Source of the DNA: Mesostigma viride
Taxonomy: Eukaryota > Streptophyta > Mesostigmatophyceae > Mesostigmatales > Mesostigmataceae
Reading direction: 5' to 3'
DNA length: 60,000 nt
Assembly (NCBI GenBank): GCA_009746045.1
Contig: RPFO01000115.1
Coordinates: 1,475,234-1,535,233, forward strand
Position 1 is the first letter of the stretch. Every line of letters starts with the position of its first letter. The position numbers were made by a program, and so were the translations under genes. The notes below the pieces were generated by a model. It saw only the letters and a program-made list of their open reading frames with translations, did not search any database and had not been told where the DNA came from. Below are positions 56,223 to 60,000 of the stretch, piece after piece.

Positions 56223-57545
56223 GTCGCACCGATCCCACGATATGTTTACTCTGCAACCGGCAGGTAAGCAATTATCCTTGTCCAGCCCGCCCTTCGAGCG
56301 AGCTCTTGACAGACATCCGATGCGTGTACGTCTGGTGGGCAATGCTAATTGGCTCAGAAGGATGAAATTTGCGCTTCAGGAGAACGCATTAGTATCATCT
56401 ACTCGAATCACGTCGAAGTCTAGCCGGGAATTGGTTTCGGATGAGTTATGCTTAAGGTTTTTGCCCGCACGGGATCGACCGATCGAGCACGGGCCCCGTG
56501 TCCACGCGACCAGCGACCAGCGACGGGGCCAAAGAGCCGATCCCCGTTCCCGCGTTGCCACGTCAGAGGACTTGATACAGTAAATGCTACGGTTACGAGT
56601 AGGCTGCGTCCGAATGGTTAACAATAACTCTTCTGCTGTCAGTTGCATTAATTACATGCCCGCCATTTTGCCAAGATGAGGTTTGCCAGGGGTTTGCCAC
56701 CGCATTATTGTTGCCCACGCCTCACATGGGATGATGGGATGGGTGCCGTTGGATCCACTATTAATAACCCTGTCGGACCACCGTCCACCGGCGCGGGAAT
56801 AAACTCAACTCAGCTCAACATGGGATGGGCAGCATGGGGATTGTGTACTTCATATACTATCCGGCCCTCGGCCAAAGATATACTGTAGAATCTCTGCTGA
56901 CCAAGTGCGGCGTGGGAATAACAATTACATTTTACTTGCGCCAAGTGTGATTCGCGTGGCGTGCGCCCCCCTGCAACGTGACAACGGGGTCTGCAGGAGT
57001 ACTGAATCGATTTCCTGGCGGATTTCGCGTACTGTAGCCGCAGCAGCAGCACGTAATAATTGCTTGCCTAAATTCACATTTGCAATGGGCATACGTCAGT
57101 CGTGGAACGACCCGCAGCAGACAACGAATTGGCAGGTCAATTCTTTTGCCTTGAAGCTTGGATTCCCCTTCTGCAGCTAACGTATTCCAGGCAGTGAGAG
57201 GGTCCCTATGCTGGAAGAAGGAAAGGGTTGCAGTATTCTGATTGCCAAGAAGAGAACGTACATGATGTTGGCGAAGCACCGTATTTAGTGCTGCCCAATC
57301 GCCCTACCGGGCCCACTGTCCGCCGGTGAAATCAGCACTTGCAATGCTAGTCATTAGGACCCGGGCTTGATTGCAAGCGGCCTCTTCAGGGGCATGTGAG
57401 GTGTATACTGTCGAGGCTATTGCCTGCTCGCCTCCCAGGGCCGGTGTCTGCGGCAGCACAGCCCCCTCTAACGTGTAGCAGAGCACGTCCAGCGGTCGTT
57501 GAATTGTGTTTTTCTATCCATTCTACCTCCTTCATTTCTCAAAAT
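56223..57545. promoter_or_regulatory. Shared upstream region of two divergent genes
   Basis: The LONRF-like gene starts leftward at 56222 and the membrane-protein gene starts rightward at 57546. The 1.3 kb between them has no supported exon, so it should hold both promoters. I could not assign a TATA box or other site with confidence. Confidence 0.45.
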
Positions 57546-60000
57546 ATGGAGGTTTCCCAAAGCGAGGCGCAGCAGCTTTTGCATGAGAGGCCACGACTTG
57601 CAGCAGTGCAGGGGGACAACCTGTATGCCCATGAACGGCTCATGTTGTCTGTTCGCGAATTCGCAGCCTCAGTGGATAACTACTTGAATCCGTCCGATCC
57701 GTCGACCCAAGCTCGCGAGCGAAGAAGCAAGACGCTCCTGGGCCTCGTCTTCGGCGCCCTCGTCTTTCTCGTCGTAATGGTCTCCCGCGCGCGCAACAGT
57801 GACCTGAGCAGTTCGGAGCTGTGTATCGGGCATCTACGCTTGACGCAGGTGAGTGCATACACCCAAAGGAGCCGACATACGTGACCTTGCATTACCACGT
57901 GGAGGGGGCCTGCATGACAGCACGCCCCGTTCTTTGCCGCATATCTCAATCCCTCTGGCGCTGGGGGCTGCTATCAATACATTGAACTCATTCCGTTCTC
58001 GTGTGCACACTGTCTTCCTCTCCTGCAGGCGAACTACATGCAGGAGCGCATGTGTGAGTTCACAGGCAGCACGCAGCAGGACATTGCCGCGATCACCATC
58101 TACCTGGAGGCGCGCTTTCAGGAGGCGCGCCGGCCCACCACCCCGGCCAACCGCGTGGACACGCGCTGCATTGTCATCTGTGTGGGATACGAGGACGACA
58201 CATCGATCGAATACCTCAAGGTAAAGGGGGTGGATACCTCAAGGTAAGAGGGGGCAGGGGGGGGGGGCGATCAAATACCTCAAGGTAAGGGGGGGGAGGA
58301 GAGAGTGGATACCTCAAGGTAAGGGGGCGATGGGGGGGGGGGGGGGGGGGGGGGGCGGGTGGTCATCTCAAGGTAAGGGGGGGAGTCCCTCATGATATGT
58401 GTGTGGAGAGAACGTGGAGGTAGGTTCGGGGCATTATTCATTTAGCACGCCAGCTGGCAGCAGGGGCAGAGATGTGGAGTGGACCGTGCATGGACATGAC
58501 AGAGGTGCGTGGAGAAGGGTGGGAAGGACACGACAGGGGGGGAGGGAAGCAAGGGAGGCGGGGGGTTAAGTACGGCGCCCTCACCTTGGATCATGGGCAA
58601 GGAGCATGTTGGAGGGGAGCATGGGGCTGAGTGGGGTTGGCCAGGCTGAAACAGGCCACGAATTTTGTTTGCCTTGTTATGCTTCGGGCAATGTTTTCTG
58701 ACGTTGCGTCATTGCTCTGAAGGCATTGGTTTGGATGCGCATGCACACGAGGGCATGGGTTTGGATGCGCATGCGCACGGGAGCATGGGTTGGGTGAGCA
58801 TGCTTCACCCCACTAGTATGCACCGGGGGTCATAGTATTCCTTGGCCGCGCACAATGCACGCGGCGCCATGCACGTGGCGCCACCATGGATGGGCCCCAG
58901 GAAAGCTGCGCGGTCCCACCTGCCCTGTCTAGCTCGCTTCACCACCTGTTTGCCACTCACTGCCTGCAACACATTATACTGTCGCTTATCTGCCATCTAA
59001 CTCGTTACCAACAACCCATGCATGCACGGCGCGCCACATGCTGCCACCTGTCCGCGCGTCATAATTACACCCTCTGCCATGCATTGGGACCCCGGCCCCC
59101 TCCCCCCCCCCTGCCAGGCGGTGCGCGACATCTGGCCCTTCTGGCTATTCCTGTACGTGCGGGCAGGGCAGCGGGAACACGTGGCAGGGCGTCTGCACGG
59201 CATCCCCGACACTTTCGTCAAGGAGCTGGGCGATGAGGTAAGCAGAGATGGGCGATGAGGTATGCAGGGATGGGCGATGAGGTAAGCAGGGATGGGCGAT
59301 GAGGTAAGCGGAGTTGGGCGATGAGGTAAGCGGAGATGGGCGATGAGGTAAGCGGAGATGGGCGATGAGGTGCAGAAGGACTTATTGGAGTTGTTCGTGG
59401 GGTCTGGGGGGTTGTGGCAGCGCCCATCTGATGGTATTGGTGCAGAGCCCACATGTGGGTGTTGGGGCAGCGTTGGGGTCGGTTTGTCTAGTGCAGAGGC
59501 CAGGAGTCCCGTGGAAGGTTTTTTGGGGGGAAAAACCTTGCGAGTTCCTGTGCTTATGCTGGCCCGTGTGTGGCGTGCGGGCGAAGCTGACCCTGCTCAT
59601 TGTGGCGCTGGTGGCTCCCTGGCTGGGCTTTTTGATGATGTTTTTGTGTCCAGGCATCGGCGATGAAGCTAAGCGCCGAAGTCAACCGTGTGGTGGCCGC
59701 GGTGGCGGATGGCTTGGCGATCGTGGCCATCAAGGTGAGGGGGGTGCACACAATGAATGTGGCGGGTGGGGCTGGCTGTCACACTTACGCATCTGCGACT
59801 GGGGACGGAAGGGGTGGGCGTCAACACGAGGGGGAACACGAGGGGGCTGTACGCGCGCGGGGGTTCACATGAGCGTGTCCTTACCCCGCCCTGACAGGCA
59901 GAGGAAAGAAAAGTATTTGATGGGAGGACGTGCTAGGGATCAGCCACTCGTGAGTTCACTGCATCCCTTGTTGTTGTTCCCAGCCGGTGTCGTGGTGGTC
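57546..60000 (+). CDS. Single-pass membrane protein, function unknown (5' part)
   Basis: Exons 57546-57848, 58029-58220, 59118-59237, 59654-59734 and from 59984 to beyond the window, all GT-AG and all phase 0 where visible (232 codons before exon 5). ATG 57546 is the first in-frame start and follows a stop-containing region. Residues 1-62 are hydrophilic. TLLGLVFGALVFLVVMVS at 63-80 is a clear membrane span, preceded by basic residues (RERRSK), suggesting the N-terminus stays cytosolic. The following region has Cys and aromatic residues (RCIVICVGYEDD, IWPFWLFLYV) and a helical stretch (EVNRVVAAVADGLAIVAIK). No family recognised. Introns 2 and 3 begin with tandem copies of their own donor site. 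Confidence 0.75.
58211..58377 (+). repeat. Tandem copies of the exon 2 splice-donor region
   Basis: ATACCTCAAG|GTAA(A/G)G at 58211, 58234, 58275 and 58309, and a weaker ATCTCAAGGTAAGG near 58364, separated by G-rich spacers including a G run at 58332-58355. The first copy is used in the exon model because it keeps phase 0. Later copies would also be intact donors. Confidence 0.85.
59228..59371 (+). repeat. Tandem copies of the exon 3 splice-donor region
   Basis: Seven 22 bp units of GGGCGATGAG|GTAAGC plus GGAGAT starting at 59228, 59250, 59272, 59294, 59316, 59338 and 59360. Five have GTAAGC, one GTATGC and the last GTGCAG. The first unit contains the real exon end (KELGDE). Confidence 0.88.

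Overview
The window is nuclear DNA from a eukaryote. Genes are split by many short GT-AG introns, LTR retrotransposons are present, and simple repeats and minisatellites make up a large share. A short CCCTAAA-type telomeric repeat inside an intron and the GC-rich exons point to a green-lineage organism, most likely an alga, but this is inference. There is one 124-base N gap (24967-25090), and frequent single-base frameshifts suggest a long-read assembly that was not fully polished.

Layout. 1-1048: the 5' end of a Ty1/copia-like element on the minus strand (LTR plus Gag N-terminus). 1049-6995: a 70-71 bp satellite array that reverses orientation near 2762 and contains a 1486 bp higher-order duplication. 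7261-8030: a 30 bp minisatellite. 8465-16350: a complete copia-like retrotransposon with 455 bp LTRs, a GGTGC target duplication, Gag, integrase, a protease-like segment and RT-RNase H. 16356-19700: sequence without recognised genes that holds a 750 bp fold-back repeat with tRNA-like sequence at its centre and a 372 bp tandem repeat. 19724-26497: long CCCTCT tracts with GCTTAC islands, the N gap, and a duplicated gene block that looks like an unmerged assembly overlap.

26497-37721: a compact cassette of plus-strand genes. It encodes a short charged protein, a MYND zinc-finger protein, a 66-residue protein, two proteins sharing a CX4CX10CX2H motif, and a large multi-exon protein of unknown function. 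Its spacers and introns carry a repeated 14-nt stem-loop followed by TTCT or ATCT, always on the gene strand and not seen elsewhere in the window. I recognise no known mobile element or virus in this cassette; it is the best candidate for something undescribed.

37970-43860: a dispersed-repeat copy, a decayed Ty3/gypsy gag-protease fragment, and a 2 kb (CTCTTCCCCT)n array. 43870-56222 (minus): a 16-exon gene, reconstructed here from splice sites and reading phase, for a 501-residue TPR-RING-LON-domain protein of the LONRF type, a likely E3 ubiquitin ligase; its introns contain several unrelated minisatellites. 57546 to the window end (plus): the first exons of a divergently transcribed single-pass membrane protein. 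Two of its introns begin with tandem copies of their own 5' splice site.
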